From assembly GCF_050030965.1 (NCBI RefSeq), contig NZ_CP188297.1:992001-1056000 (forward strand): a DNA stretch of 64,000 nucleotides, given 5' to 3'. The notes below the pieces were generated by a model, which was given only the letters and a program-made list of their open reading frames with translations, did no database searches and was not told the origin of the DNA. This DNA is from Glutamicibacter sp002979865 (GTDB lineage Bacteria > Actinomycetota > Actinomycetes > Actinomycetales > Micrococcaceae). The translations under genes were made by a program, and so were the position numbers. Each line of letters begins with the position of its first letter. Position 1 is the first letter of the stretch. Shown here one piece after another: positions 15,283 to 23,825 of this stretch.

Positions 15283-16230
15283 CTACTTGGACTGTCCAGC
15301 GCGCAAACGCGATACCTCGTAGAGCGAGATGCCAACAGCCATCGAAGCATTCAGCGATTCCATTGCCGAGTCGATTGGAATCGAAACGATGGCGTCGCAG
15401 TTTTCGCGGACCAGCCGGGACAGGCCCTTGCCTTCGGAACCAACCACGATGCACAGCGGGCCGGTAGCCAATTCGAAGTTCGGAAGCTCCATGTCGCCAC
15501 CGGCGTCGAGGCCGATCACGAAAATGCCAGCAGCCTTGATTTCTTTCAGTGCGCTGGTCAGGTTGCTGCACTTGGCTACTGGTACGCGTACAGCTGCACC
15601 GGCGCTGGTCTTCCATGCCGAAGCGGTCATGCCGACGCTGCGGCGCTCTGGAATGATCACGCCGTCTGCGCCGAAGGCCGAGGCCGAACGGACAATCGCA
15701 CCCAGGTTACGCGGGTCGGTGATGCCATCCAGTGCCAGGAACAGCGGCTGGGTCCGGGTGTATCCCTTGTCGAAGTCCTTGATGGCCTTGGTAGCCAGCT
15801 GGACTGCATCCTTGTATTCGTATGGCGGGATCTGCAGGGCCATGCCCTGGTGGATCGCGTCATCGGTCATGCGGTCGAGCTCGGGCTTGGATGCTTCCAT
15901 CAGCGGGATGCCCAGCTCGGCAGCCAGCTTCAGGGATTCGCGGACGCGGTCATCGACGTCGATGCGGATGGCAACGTGCAGCGCCTTGGCAGGGATGCCG
16001 GCGCGCAGCGCCTCAACGACGGAGTTGCGGCCGGTGACGAACTCGGCGTTGACCTTGATGCGGTCGGTTCGACGGCCGGTGCTGCGCTTGGCGGCCGAGC
16101 GCTCAGAGAGCTGCTTGGCACGGTAAGCCTTGTGGTACGGGCGGTCCTCCGCTTTGGGGGTCGGGCCCTTGCCCTCGAGGGAACGACGTCCCTTGCCACC
16201 ACTACCCTTGGTTGGGCCCTTTTTGTTCAT
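15283..16230 (-). CDS. rlmB: 23S rRNA 2'-O-ribose methyltransferase, RlmB/TrmH family
   Basis: A 315-residue SPOUT methyltransferase, expected to methylate G2251 (E. coli numbering) in the 23S peptidyl-transferase loop using S-adenosylmethionine. The first 75 residues are a Lys/Arg-rich extension common in actinobacterial members. Then come the substrate-binding domain (NSVVEALRAG) and the trefoil-knot domain with ITDPRNLGAIVRSA, GSEGKGLSRLV and IPIDSAMESLNASMAVG. AAAGGA lies nine bases before ATG 16230. It sits 50 bp downstream of cysS in the same orientation, as in many actinobacteria. Confidence 0.92.
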   Translation of the reverse strand: MNKKGPTKGSGGKGRRSLEGKGPTPKAEDRPYHKAYRAKQLSERSAAKRSTGRRTDRIKVNAEFVTGRNSVVEALRAGIPAKALHVAIRIDVDDRVRESLKLAAELGIPLMEASKPELDRMTDDAIHQGMALQIPPYEYKDAVQLATKAIKDFDKGYTRTQPLFLALDGITDPRNLGAIVRSASAFGADGVIIPERRSVGMTASAWKTSAGAAVRVPVAKCSNLTSALKEIKAAGIFVIGLDAGGDMELPNFELATGPLCIVVGSEGKGLSRLVRENCDAIVSIPIDSAMESLNASMAVGISLYEVSRLRAGQSK

Positions 16231-16280
16231 TGGTTCATGTCCTTTAGTTTTGAGTTCGTTGGTGCCGCGCGTGTTCGCGA

Positions 16281-17732
16281 CTAGTTGTCCAGAGTCCAGC
16301 GAGCGCCATCGGCCGAGTCCGCCACGGTAATGCCAGCGGATGCCAGCGCATCGCGGATGGCGTCGGAGCGTGCCCAGTCCTTGGCAGCGCGTGCTTCGGC
16401 GCGTTCAGCCAACTGGGCCTGGATCAGCTGATCCAGGGCTGCGTGCTCTGCAGAAGATTTCGAGCTTTCATTGCTGCCGGCATCATCCAGGCCCAATACC
16501 TGGGTCATGGCCAAGACCTGGCCCAAGGCCTTGGCAGTGGCAGCGTCGTCACGGCTATCCAAGGATGCATTGCCCAGCCGCACGGTTTCATGCAGCGCGG
16601 CCAGCGCCATTGGAACGTTCAGGTCATCATCCATCGCGGTGCCGAAAGCTTCCGGAACCCCGGTGGCCACGATCGACTCGGCGACGGCACCCAGGCGGTA
16701 GCGCGCGTTGGAGATGAAGGTGTCGATGCGTTCGACCGCTGCCCCCGCTTCGGTCAGCGAGTCCGGGCGGTAGTCGAGCATCGAACGGTACTGCGCCTGG
16801 CCCAGGAAGTAGCGCACCACGCGGGCGTCGGCCAGCGCGAGCATTTCTTCCGGGGAAATGGTGTTCCCAATGGACTTGGACATCTTCTCACCCTCATAGG
16901 TGACCATGCCGTTGTGCATCCAGAAGTTTGCAAAGCCGTGGCCAGCCGCGTTGGACTGGGCCATTTCGTTCTCGTGGTGCGGGAAGCGCAGATCCAGTCC
17001 GCCGCCATGGATGTCGAATTCGCTGCCCAGGTACTTGCCAGCCATCGCCGAGCACTCAAGGTGCCAGCCCGGGCGGCCGCGTCCCCAGGGGCTTGGCCAG
17101 GAAGCGGTCAACGGATCGGTGCCCTTGTAGCCCTTCCACAGCGCGAAGTCGCGTGGATCCTTCTTGCCGCGCGGATCCGAATCCGGCGCGTCCTGCATAT
17201 CTTCGATCTTCTGGCGGGTCAGTGCGCCGTACTGCTCATAGGAGCGCACGTCGAAATAGACATCTCCGGAGCTGTCGGCCGCCGGGTAGGCATGACCGCG
17301 TTCGATCAGCTGTGCAATCAGCTCATGCATTTCGGTGATGTGGCCGGTCGCGCGGGGCTCGTAAGTCGGGCGTTGGACACCCAGAGCCTCGTAGGCCCGT
17401 GCGAATTCCTGCTCGAAGCGGTACGCCAGGGCGAACCATTCTTCGCGCGGCTTGTAATGGGCATCCGCCTCGAAGTCCTCGGCGAAGGATTTCGCCGACT
17501 TCTCCAGGATCTTGTCATCGATGTCGGTCACGTTGCGGACGGTGGTGACGGCAAAGCCGCGGTATTCGAGCCAGCGCACCAACAGGTCGAAGACAATGGC
17601 GCTGCGGACGTGGCCCACGTGCGGCATGCCCTGCACGGTGGCGCCACAGTAGTACAGCTTGACTTCGCCTTCCGCCAATGGCTGGAAGTCGCGTACGGAT
17701 GCTGTTTTGGTGTCATAGAATCGCAGGCTCAC
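16281..17732 (-). CDS. cysS: cysteinyl-tRNA synthetase
   Basis: A class I aminoacyl-tRNA synthetase that charges tRNA-Cys with cysteine. The HIGH signature appears as HVGH in CGATVQGMPHVGHVRSA and the KMSKS loop as GEKMSKSIGN. A DALR-type C-terminal domain follows. Length is about 483 residues, normal for the family. I place the start at GTG 17732 (protein beginning SLRFYDT after the initiator), because relatives start at this point; a GTG at 17759 in the same frame would add nine residues. It belongs to the minus-strand series ispDF-cysS-rlmB. Confidence 0.93.
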   Translation of the reverse strand: MSLRFYDTKTASVRDFQPLAEGEVKLYYCGATVQGMPHVGHVRSAIVFDLLVRWLEYRGFAVTTVRNVTDIDDKILEKSAKSFAEDFEADAHYKPREEWFALAYRFEQEFARAYEALGVQRPTYEPRATGHITEMHELIAQLIERGHAYPAADSSGDVYFDVRSYEQYGALTRQKIEDMQDAPDSDPRGKKDPRDFALWKGYKGTDPLTASWPSPWGRGRPGWHLECSAMAGKYLGSEFDIHGGGLDLRFPHHENEMAQSNAAGHGFANFWMHNGMVTYEGEKMSKSIGNTISPEEMLALADARVVRYFLGQAQYRSMLDYRPDSLTEAGAAVERIDTFISNARYRLGAVAESIVATGVPEAFGTAMDDDLNVPMALAALHETVRLGNASLDSRDDAATAKALGQVLAMTQVLGLDDAGSNESSKSSAEHAALDQLIQAQLAERAEARAAKDWARSDAIRDALASAGITVADSADGARWTLDN

Positions 17733-17819
17733 GCCTTTAAGGTTATCCGATGGATGCACCCTTTGTACTTCACTTGTGACACTCTCGATGATCGAAGCCC
17801 CGCGGTTGCGCCAAGGGGC

Positions 17820-19061
17820 CTAGCCCGATACCGGGTAGACCAGTGCGGTGGCATAGGCTGTCACGCCCTTGCCTTCCCCCTCGTAGCCCAGCCCGTCGCT
17901 GGTGGTCGCAATGACGCTGACTGGGGCGCCGATAGCCTCGCTCAGCACTTTGCTGGCTTCTTCGCGGCGCGCGGCAAAGCGCGGGCGGCGGCCAACGAAC
18001 TGCACCGCGACATTGCCGATTTCGAATCCCGCCTCCCGCACCAGGCGCGCGGCTTCTGCAATCAGGCTCACACCGCTGGCCCCGGCGAATTCCGGTCGGT
18101 CCACCCCGAAGTGCGTGCCCAGATCGCCAATGCCCGCCGCGGAGAACAGTGCATCGCAGGCCGCGTGCGCTACCGCGTCGCCATCGGAGTGGCCCGAAAG
18201 CCCGGTGTCTCCCGGGAAGTGCAGTCCTGCCAGCCACATTTCGCGAGTCGGGTCTTCGCTGACCGCGTGGACATCGATGCCGTTGCCGACTCGTGGCAGG
18301 ATCATGGTTTCTTCCTTTGCGCTTGGGGTGGCTGCGGGCTGGTTCGCCGCGAGCTTGCCTGCCGCGTCGAGATCTCCGGGATAGGTGACCTTCATGGCTT
18401 GCTGCGATCCCGGCACCACATGGACTTCGGCTCCGAAAGCCCGCACGATCGACGCGTCGTCGGTAACCTTCTCCAGTTCTGCCTCGGTGCAGCCATCCAG
18501 TTGGGCGTGGGCATCGCGCAACAGCTGCGCGTCAAAGCCCTGCGGGGTTTGCACCGCGCGCAGGATGGAACGTGTCGGGGTTTCCTTGATGATTTCGTGC
18601 TCGCCGGCGGCATCGAGCTCCACCACGCAGATGGTGTCGGTGACGTTCAGCGCCGGGATGACGGCGTTGCACTGCTCGTCGGCCAGAGCGCCAAGCACTT
18701 GTTCATGCAGCTTCGCCGGGGCAAAAGCACGGGCGGCGTCATGGACCAGAATGTTGGTGGCGGCGGAACTGGCTACAGCCAAGCCGGCACGGACCGACGC
18801 GGCGCGGCTGGCGCCACCGGGCACGGTGCGCACCTTGTCCCCGTACTGCGCCATGGCCGCGGCCAGGCGTTCGTCCTGCGGCGGGGTAACCACGATGATT
18901 TCGGTGATCTGCGGAATTCCCAGCGCCCGGTCCACGGCATGTTCAGCCAGGGATTTTCCGGCCACCTGGACCATCGCCTTGGGAAGGCCAGCGCCGAGGC
19001 GGGTTCCCATTCCAGCAGCCACGAGGATCAGGCTTGAGTTATGCACTTCGCTTTGCTTCAC
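17820..19061 (-). CDS. ispDF: bifunctional IspD-IspF enzyme of the MEP isoprenoid pathway
   Basis: One 413-residue protein joins two steps. Residues 1-240 are the cytidylyltransferase IspD (AAGMGTRLG, then LPKAMVQVAGKSL), which makes CDP-methylerythritol. After an Ala/Pro/Gln-rich linker, residues from about 252 are the IspF cyclodiphosphate synthase with metal ligands in GNGIDVHA and GHSDGDAVAHAACDAL. In many actinobacteria these are adjacent separate genes; in others a fusion. The start could be GTG 19061 or GTG 19046. It makes precursors for quinones, carotenoids and cell-wall lipid carriers. A hairpin after carD suggests partly separate transcription. Confidence 0.93.
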   Translation of the reverse strand: MKQSEVHNSSLILVAAGMGTRLGAGLPKAMVQVAGKSLAEHAVDRALGIPQITEIIVVTPPQDERLAAAMAQYGDKVRTVPGGASRAASVRAGLAVASSAATNILVHDAARAFAPAKLHEQVLGALADEQCNAVIPALNVTDTICVVELDAAGEHEIIKETPTRSILRAVQTPQGFDAQLLRDAHAQLDGCTEAELEKVTDDASIVRAFGAEVHVVPGSQQAMKVTYPGDLDAAGKLAANQPAATPSAKEETMILPRVGNGIDVHAVSEDPTREMWLAGLHFPGDTGLSGHSDGDAVAHAACDALFSAAGIGDLGTHFGVDRPEFAGASGVSLIAEAARLVREAGFEIGNVAVQFVGRRPRFAARREEASKVLSEAIGAPVSVIATTSDGLGYEGEGKGVTAYATALVYPVSG

Positions 19062-19111
19062 AGCGCCCAGCTTATCGTGCCGCGCGGTTCGGCCTTGGCC
19101 GCTTTAACGCC

Positions 19112-19145
19112 AAAAGCCGTGAAACGCTTGGGAGCGTTTCACGGC
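19112..19145 (-). terminator. terminator after carD
   Basis: On the minus strand GCCGTGAAACGC-TCCCAA-GCGTTTCACGGC (19116-19145) followed by TTTT. Confidence 0.85.
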
Positions 19146-19165
19146 GATGCGTTACCGGAACGGGG

Positions 19166-19651
19166 CTAGGCCGAAGCCAGAACCTCGTCCAAGAGGCCTT
19201 CTGCCTTGGCCTCGTCCAGATCCTTGGCCAAGGCCAATTCACTGATCAATACCTGGCGAGCTTTTGCCAGCATGCGCTTTTCGCCTGCCGACAGACCACG
19301 GTCATTTTCTCGGCGCCACAAGTCGCGGACTACTTCTGCAACCTTGATGACATCGCCGGAAGCGAGCTTCTCGACATTTGCCTTGTAGCGGCGCGACCAG
19401 TTGGTCGGCTCTTCGGTAAATTCAGCACGAAGGACATCGAACACATGGTCCAAGCCTTCCTGACCTACCACGTCACGTACGCCAACAAGATCAACGTTCT
19501 CAGCAGGAACCTCGATGGTCAGGTCGCCCTGAGCCACCTTGAGCTTGAGATACATTTTCTCTTCGCCCTTGATCTTGCGCATCTTGATCTCTTCGATCAT
19601 CGCGGCACCGTGGTGCGGGTAGACAACAGTCTCGCCAACCTCAAAAACCAT
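19166..19651 (-). CDS. carD: CarD-family RNA polymerase-binding regulator
   Basis: About 161 residues. The N-terminal RNA-polymerase interaction domain (VFEVGETVVYPHHGAAMIEEI) is followed by a helical DNA-binding domain with the conserved NWSRRYKANVEKL and the Trp near the promoter fork (RDLWRREND). In mycobacteria CarD stabilises open complexes at rRNA and most other promoters and is essential. ATG 19651 is chosen because AAAGGGG stands ten bases before it and family proteins begin here; an upstream start at 19672 would remove that spacing. Divergent from the LpqE-like gene. Confidence 0.93.
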   Translation of the reverse strand: MVFEVGETVVYPHHGAAMIEEIKMRKIKGEEKMYLKLKVAQGDLTIEVPAENVDLVGVRDVVGQEGLDHVFDVLRAEFTEEPTNWSRRYKANVEKLASGDVIKVAEVVRDLWRRENDRGLSAGEKRMLAKARQVLISELALAKDLDEAKAEGLLDEVLASA

Positions 19652-20004
19652 GTGGATAAACCCCTTTCCCACGCCCTAGTCTACCATGTTTGCTATTCCG
19701 GATCCTGCGACTGTGCCCCATATAACCGCGAATTCACGCGGAAATGCCTCTTCCACTTGCAAGAGAAACATGCTATGAAGAAGGTAGGGCAGTCGACTGC
19801 GCACCAACCCCCTTCCCCGCATCGGTTGTCTACAACTTGTCGAAATGCGTGTGTTGCACGTCGCTAAATCGCGTCTTTGCGTGAAAAACAGCTAGGCTTA
19901 GAGGTAATCGTGGTCCAATTTTCGATTGCCCCTGCCCTAGGTGCATTCGATTAAGCAGGCCACGAACCGAAGCAACTCATTTTTCTCACCGAGGAGTTAG
20001 TGTC
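19652..20004. other. divergent promoter region between carD and the lipoprotein gene
   Basis: About 350 bp without a gene. It must hold the promoters of both divergent genes. I could not assign a -35/-10 pair with confidence. Confidence 0.5.
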
Positions 20005-20544
20005 GTGATCACCGCACGCATGACCGCTGGACGTCGCATTGCCGCGTCCCTCGCTGTGGCTGCCCTGGCATTCGGTGTCACCAGCTGTGGCGCCATCAAC
20101 GAGCAGGCCACCAACACCGACTACGCCGCCAGCGATGGCGTCAACGTCGATGTCGCAGACGCAAAGGTCCGCAACCTGATGTTCGTCACCAACAGCGACG
20201 ACACTGAAGCCCGCCTGATCGGCTCCGTAGTCAACGCCGGCGATTCCGCGCTGACCCTGTCGGTCAAGGCTGACAACGCAGCACCTGTCTCCATCCAGGT
20301 TCCTGCAGACGGCACCATCAAGCTTGAAGAAGACAAGAACCAGCAGATCATCAAGAACATGGGCATTGCAGCTGGCGAACACGCCGACTCGGTCTTCACC
20401 GTTGCCGGTGAGAACGTGGAATTCAGCGTTCCAGTTGTCGATGGCACCCTGGCTGAATACCGCGACTTCGTACCAGGCGGTGCTGACCAGTCGGTTACCG
20501 AGCACCTGACTCCAGAAGAGACCCACTCCACTTCGGGCCACTAA
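20005..20544 (+). CDS. LpqE-like lipoprotein
   Basis: A 179-residue secreted lipoprotein. The signal peptide runs to the lipobox GVTSC with the lipidated Cys at residue 28. The mature part is a small beta-rich domain with no enzyme motif that I can see. Position beside carD, ispDF, cysS and rlmB matches Mycobacterium lpqE, which is the basis for the name. The function is unknown; such proteins are held at the outer face of the membrane. The start is GTG 20005 with GAGGAG about ten bases upstream. A strong hairpin ends the transcript. Confidence 0.8.
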   Translation: MITARMTAGRRIAASLAVAALAFGVTSCGAINEQATNTDYAASDGVNVDVADAKVRNLMFVTNSDDTEARLIGSVVNAGDSALTLSVKADNAAPVSIQVPADGTIKLEEDKNQQIIKNMGIAAGEHADSVFTVAGENVEFSVPVVDGTLAEYRDFVPGGADQSVTEHLTPEETHSTSGH

Positions 20545-20562
20545 GCTTCGCGCAAGACAAAA

Positions 20563-20606
20563 CAAGAGCCTCGGGCAGAATCGAAAGATTCTGCCCGAGG
20601 CTCTTG
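20563..20606. terminator. bidirectional terminator, lipoprotein gene / regX3
   Basis: Arms of 20 bases (CAAGAGCCTCGGGCAGAATC and its complement) around a GAAA tetraloop, between two converging genes. Confidence 0.9.
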
Positions 20607-20627
20607 GCGTATCCTGGCTCTTTGGCT

Positions 20628-21308
20628 TTAGACCACGAACTTGTAGCCCAGCCCGCGCACGGTCACCAGGCGTTCGGGCACCGCCGGGTCGACCTCGATC
20701 TTGGAGCGCAGGCGCTTGACGTGCACATCCAAAGTCTTGGTGTCCCCCACGTAGTCGCTGCCCCAGACGCGGTCAATCAGCTGGCCTCGGGTGAGCACTC
20801 GACCGGCGTTGCGCAACAGCATTTCCAGCAGCTCGAATTCCTTCAGCGGCATGGATACCTCGGTGTTGTCGACCGAGACCACGTGGCGTTCCACGTCCAT
20901 TCGCACCGGACCGGCGGTGACCACATTGCTGATCAGTTCTTCGCCTTCGCCCTGGCGGCGCAGCACAGCACGGATGCGGGCCAGCAATTCGCGGGAGGAG
21001 TACGGCTTGGTGACGTAGTCGTCGGCGCCGAGCTCCAGGCCGACGACCTTATCGATCTCCGAGTCCTTTGCGGTGAGCATGATGACCGGGACCTGGCTGT
21101 TCAGGCGGATCTGGCGGATCACTTCGGTTCCGGGCTGGCCCGGGAGCATCAGATCCAGCAGCACCAGGTCTGCGCCATGGCGTTCGAACTCGGTCACGGC
21201 CTTCAGGCCGTCGTCGGCGATCCGGACTTCGAAACCTTCGCGTTCCAGCAGGTAGGACAGCGGGTCAGAGAGCGATTCCTCGTCCTCAACGATCAATATG
21301 CGGGTCAT
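20628..21308 (-). CDS. regX3: response regulator RegX3 (phosphate-type, OmpR/PhoB family)
   Basis: A 226-residue two-component regulator. The receiver domain has the acidic pair E8/D9, phosphorylation site D52 (LLDLMLPG) and K101 (VTKPYS). The C-terminal winged helix ends with the typical TVRGLGYKF. It is the partner of the SenX3-like kinase, whose gene overlaps by four bases (ATGA). In mycobacteria RegX3 activates phosphate-starvation genes and is held in check by PhoU. Here phoU is the divergent neighbour of senX3, which supports the same role. Confidence 0.93.
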   Translation of the reverse strand: MTRILIVEDEESLSDPLSYLLEREGFEVRIADDGLKAVTEFERHGADLVLLDLMLPGQPGTEVIRQIRLNSQVPVIMLTAKDSEIDKVVGLELGADDYVTKPYSSRELLARIRAVLRRQGEGEELISNVVTAGPVRMDVERHVVSVDNTEVSMPLKEFELLEMLLRNAGRVLTRGQLIDRVWGSDYVGDTKTLDVHVKRLRSKIEVDPAVPERLVTVRGLGYKFVV

Positions 21309-22519
21309 CGGCGTCCTCCTTCACGATCGGACGCATTCGTCTCGATCGTTCGTTCCTTCATCGTCTGGCCGGCAAGCACATTGCTGGTCGCCGGTTCTTC
21401 GTCCGCTAGGGGAAGTCTTAGGGTAAATGTGGATCCGTGGCCGGGCTGCGACCACAGCGACACTTCGCCGCCGTGGTTGGCCAGCACGTGCTTGACGATG
21501 CTCAGCCCCAGGCCGGTGCCCCCGGTCTGCCTCGAGCGTGCGGAGTCCACGCGGTAGAAGCGCTCGAAAACGCGTTCCTGCTCTTCGGCCGAAATCCCGG
21601 GTCCCTGGTCGGTGACCGAGATCTGCGCATAGCCATCACGCTGCCGGATGCCCACGCCTACCGTGGTGTTCTCCGGGGAGTAGCGGATGGCATTATCGAT
21701 CAGGTTGCGGATCGCAGTCATCAGCAGGTCCGCATCGCCCAGGATCGGCTCCTCGAGATGTCCGCCTACGGTAATGGCGATGCCCTTTTCCTCGGCAATC
21801 AGGTGGCTGCGGTCAACTGCCTCGGCCACGACGCTGTCGATATTCACTTCCTGGCCCTGCACGATGGCATCGGTTGCCTGCAGGCGGGAGAGCTCGATAA
21901 TGTCCTGGACCAGGGCGGCCAGGCGCCGCGATTCCTTGTCCATCCGGGTGGAGAAGCGGCGTACCGCCTTGGGGTCATCGGCAGCCTCGGTAATGGCCTC
22001 GGCCAGCAGGCCGATCGCGCCGACCGGAGTCTTCAGCTCGTGGGAAACGTTGGCCACGAAGTCGTTGCGCATCGCTTCGGTACGGGTGATTTCGGTACGG
22101 TCGTCGGCCAGCAGGAGAATGTACTCGTCGCCCAGCGGTGCCACGCGCACATGGACAATTAGCTGCCCGGCACCCAGCGTGGAGCGTTGCAGCTCGTACT
22201 GGCTTTCGGCAATCACGCCGTCGGCGCGAACCTGCCGCACCAGCGAGAGCAGTTCGTTGTGGACGAGCGTGTGTCCTCGCACCAGTCCGTAGGCATAGGA
22301 AGCGGGGTTGGCCCGGACCACCCCGTCGACGTCATCAAGGATCACGAAGGCGCGTCCAATGACCGACAGGACGGCGGCGGCTCCCTCGGGGAGCACGGGT
22401 TCGTCGACCTGTGGCAGCTTCGAGGAGCGGTTCTGGGAAAGCCGGAAGGCGATGACGCCAACGATCCCCAGAGCCAGGCCGAGGACGCCGGCTATAAGAG
22501 TCGAGATCACTTCGTTCAC
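21305..22519 (-). CDS. senX3: sensor histidine kinase SenX3-like
   Basis: A 404-residue kinase. One N-terminal membrane helix (about residues 5-26) is followed by a PAS-like domain (about 45-140), the dimerisation helix with phospho-acceptor His160 in NVSHELKTP, and the ATPase domain with N box RNLIDNAIRYSP, G1 DQGPGIS and G2 GTGLGLSIVK. The single membrane segment without a large outer domain fits SenX3/PhoR kinases that sense phosphate through the Pst system and PhoU. Its stop overlaps the regX3 start. Confidence 0.92.
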   Translation of the reverse strand: MNEVISTLIAGVLGLALGIVGVIAFRLSQNRSSKLPQVDEPVLPEGAAAVLSVIGRAFVILDDVDGVVRANPASYAYGLVRGHTLVHNELLSLVRQVRADGVIAESQYELQRSTLGAGQLIVHVRVAPLGDEYILLLADDRTEITRTEAMRNDFVANVSHELKTPVGAIGLLAEAITEAADDPKAVRRFSTRMDKESRRLAALVQDIIELSRLQATDAIVQGQEVNIDSVVAEAVDRSHLIAEEKGIAITVGGHLEEPILGDADLLMTAIRNLIDNAIRYSPENTTVGVGIRQRDGYAQISVTDQGPGISAEEQERVFERFYRVDSARSRQTGGTGLGLSIVKHVLANHGGEVSLWSQPGHGSTFTLRLPLADEEPATSNVLAGQTMKERTIETNASDREGGRR

Positions 22520-22590
22520 ATCTTTAGACTAGCTTCACCTTTGGGTGGCACCGGCCCTAAATGACGTGATTTAGTCGATTTCGGCGCGCT

Positions 22591-22608
22591 GTTCACCAAA
22601 CGTTCACC
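22591..22608. promoter_or_regulatory. PHO-box-like direct repeat (GTTCACC x2, 11-bp spacing)
   Basis: GTTCACC at 22591-22597 and again at 22602-22608, an 11-bp period, within the senX3-phoU divergent region. GTTCACC units at 11-bp spacing are the known binding pattern of Streptomyces PhoP, and a similar pattern is reported for RegX3. The inference is that RegX3 binds here and controls its own operon, phoU, or both. Confidence 0.7.
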
Positions 22609-22746
22609 TTTCGTGGCATATTCGTTAATCACCCGCTGACAAGCTGGAGCAAGACCCTCCACCATGCCACAAAACTGTTTCGGGGCGGTTGGCTGCCACG
22701 GCAGTCCACCATCCGGCATGGATACCGACACTCGAAAGGAACTGCT

Positions 22747-23400
22747 GTGCGTAAGGTATTTCAAGCAGACCTGCAGCAAATTGGCGAAGAACTCATTGAG
22801 ATGGCCAACCAGGTCGCAACCGCAATGGATCGAGCTTGGGATTCGCTAGCCAACGTCGACGTCGACCTGGCCCAGGAAGTCATCGCAGCGGACGCGAAGA
22901 TCGACTTCCTGCAGAACCAGCTCGATGAGCGCGCTATCGATACTTTGGCTTTGCAGGGACCGGTAGCCAGCGATCTGCGCATGATCGTCGGTTCGCTGCG
23001 CATGAGTGCTTCGCTGGAGCGCATGGGCGACTTGGCACGCCACTTGGCGCAGCTGGCCCGCCTGCGCTTCCCCAACCCGGCAATCCCAGCCAGGATTTCC
23101 GACACCTTTGCCCAGATGGCAAAGATCGATATTGACATCGCCAAGGCCGTTGCGCGTTTGCTCGACACCCGCGATCTGCAGATCGCTACCGAAATTATCG
23201 AGCTGAACCACCAGCTGGATCGCTTGCACTCCAGCGTCTTCACCCTGGTCGCGGCCGACGACTGGGATGCCAATGCACCCACCACCGTGGACGTATCGCT
23301 GACCAGCCGCTACCTTGAGCGCTTCGGCGATCATGGTGTGTCCGTAGCTCGCAAGGTCACCTATCTGGTGACCGGCGAATGGGACCCCACCGAGATCTAG
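22747..23400 (+). CDS. phoU: phosphate-signalling protein PhoU
   Basis: 217 residues, all helical, with the two PhoU repeats (MANQVATAMDRAWDSL... and IDIDIAKAVARLL...). PhoU is a cytoplasmic, metal-binding adaptor that links the phosphate transporter Pst to the SenX3/PhoR kinase and keeps the regulon off when phosphate is plentiful. The start is GTG 22747 with AAAGGA at good spacing. No pst genes lie beside it in this window. Divergent from senX3. Confidence 0.93.
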   Translation: MRKVFQADLQQIGEELIEMANQVATAMDRAWDSLANVDVDLAQEVIAADAKIDFLQNQLDERAIDTLALQGPVASDLRMIVGSLRMSASLERMGDLARHLAQLARLRFPNPAIPARISDTFAQMAKIDIDIAKAVARLLDTRDLQIATEIIELNHQLDRLHSSVFTLVAADDWDANAPTTVDVSLTSRYLERFGDHGVSVARKVTYLVTGEWDPTEI

Positions 23401-23431
23401 GTCCGCGGACCTAAGATATAAGGCTGCGCCT

Positions 23432-23475
23432 TGGCGCCTGCCATCCGGTACCACCGGATGGCAGGCGCCATTTTT
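23432..23475 (+). terminator. terminator of phoU
   Basis: TGGCGCCTGCCATCCGGT pairs with its complement across a short ACC loop, followed by TTTTT. Confidence 0.92.
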
Positions 23476-23750
23476 GCTCTCCAGCTCATTCAGCACTGAA
23501 ACTGGGTGTCCGGGGTCCGGGAAGCCTTCGCATCGCGGCGCGAACTGGGTACCGTGCCGTGGCCCACGGCCCCGTTGGCATGGCAGTGCTGCGCCTCGTC
23601 CGGCCATGCAGCTCCACGCGCTCCCGGTGAGCGCACGTCCAGCCATTGCCCCGGCAGGATGCCAACGGACGCACGACGCAGCGCTGGGCACCCCAGGGAC
23701 CGCCGTTGGAGTCCGGTCCCATCCGGGGAATCCAGCCCGTTAAACCAGCA

Positions 23751-23782
23751 GAGGGCAGTCCACCGATCGGTGGACTGCCCTC
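23751..23782 (-). terminator. 32-bp perfect palindrome, terminator of the DUF4193 gene
   Basis: GAGGGCAGTCCACCGA is followed directly by its exact complement. It lies 44 bp downstream of the minus-strand gene. There is no U-tail, as in many actinobacterial terminators. Confidence 0.7.
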
Positions 23783-23825
23783 GCAGGTTGTTGGCGCGCA
23801 AGTGGCGCCAGCGTCTAGCGGGCTT

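Larger units (their letters stand above)
23401..23825. other. intergenic region between phoU and the DUF4193 gene
   Basis: It holds a terminator at each end and about 270 bp between them. The overlapping ORFs on both strands there show no family and no ribosome binding site, so I see no gene. Confidence 0.6.

Noticed and set aside
15247..16284. 345-residue plus frame and 864-residue plus frame at 16443-19037
   Set aside because: They are antisense to rlmB, cysS and ispDF, an effect of GC-rich codon use. The minus-strand products are clear.
23476..23750. Possible structured RNA between phoU and the DUF4193 gene
   Set aside because: I looked for RNase P, tmRNA and 6S-like signatures and saw none.
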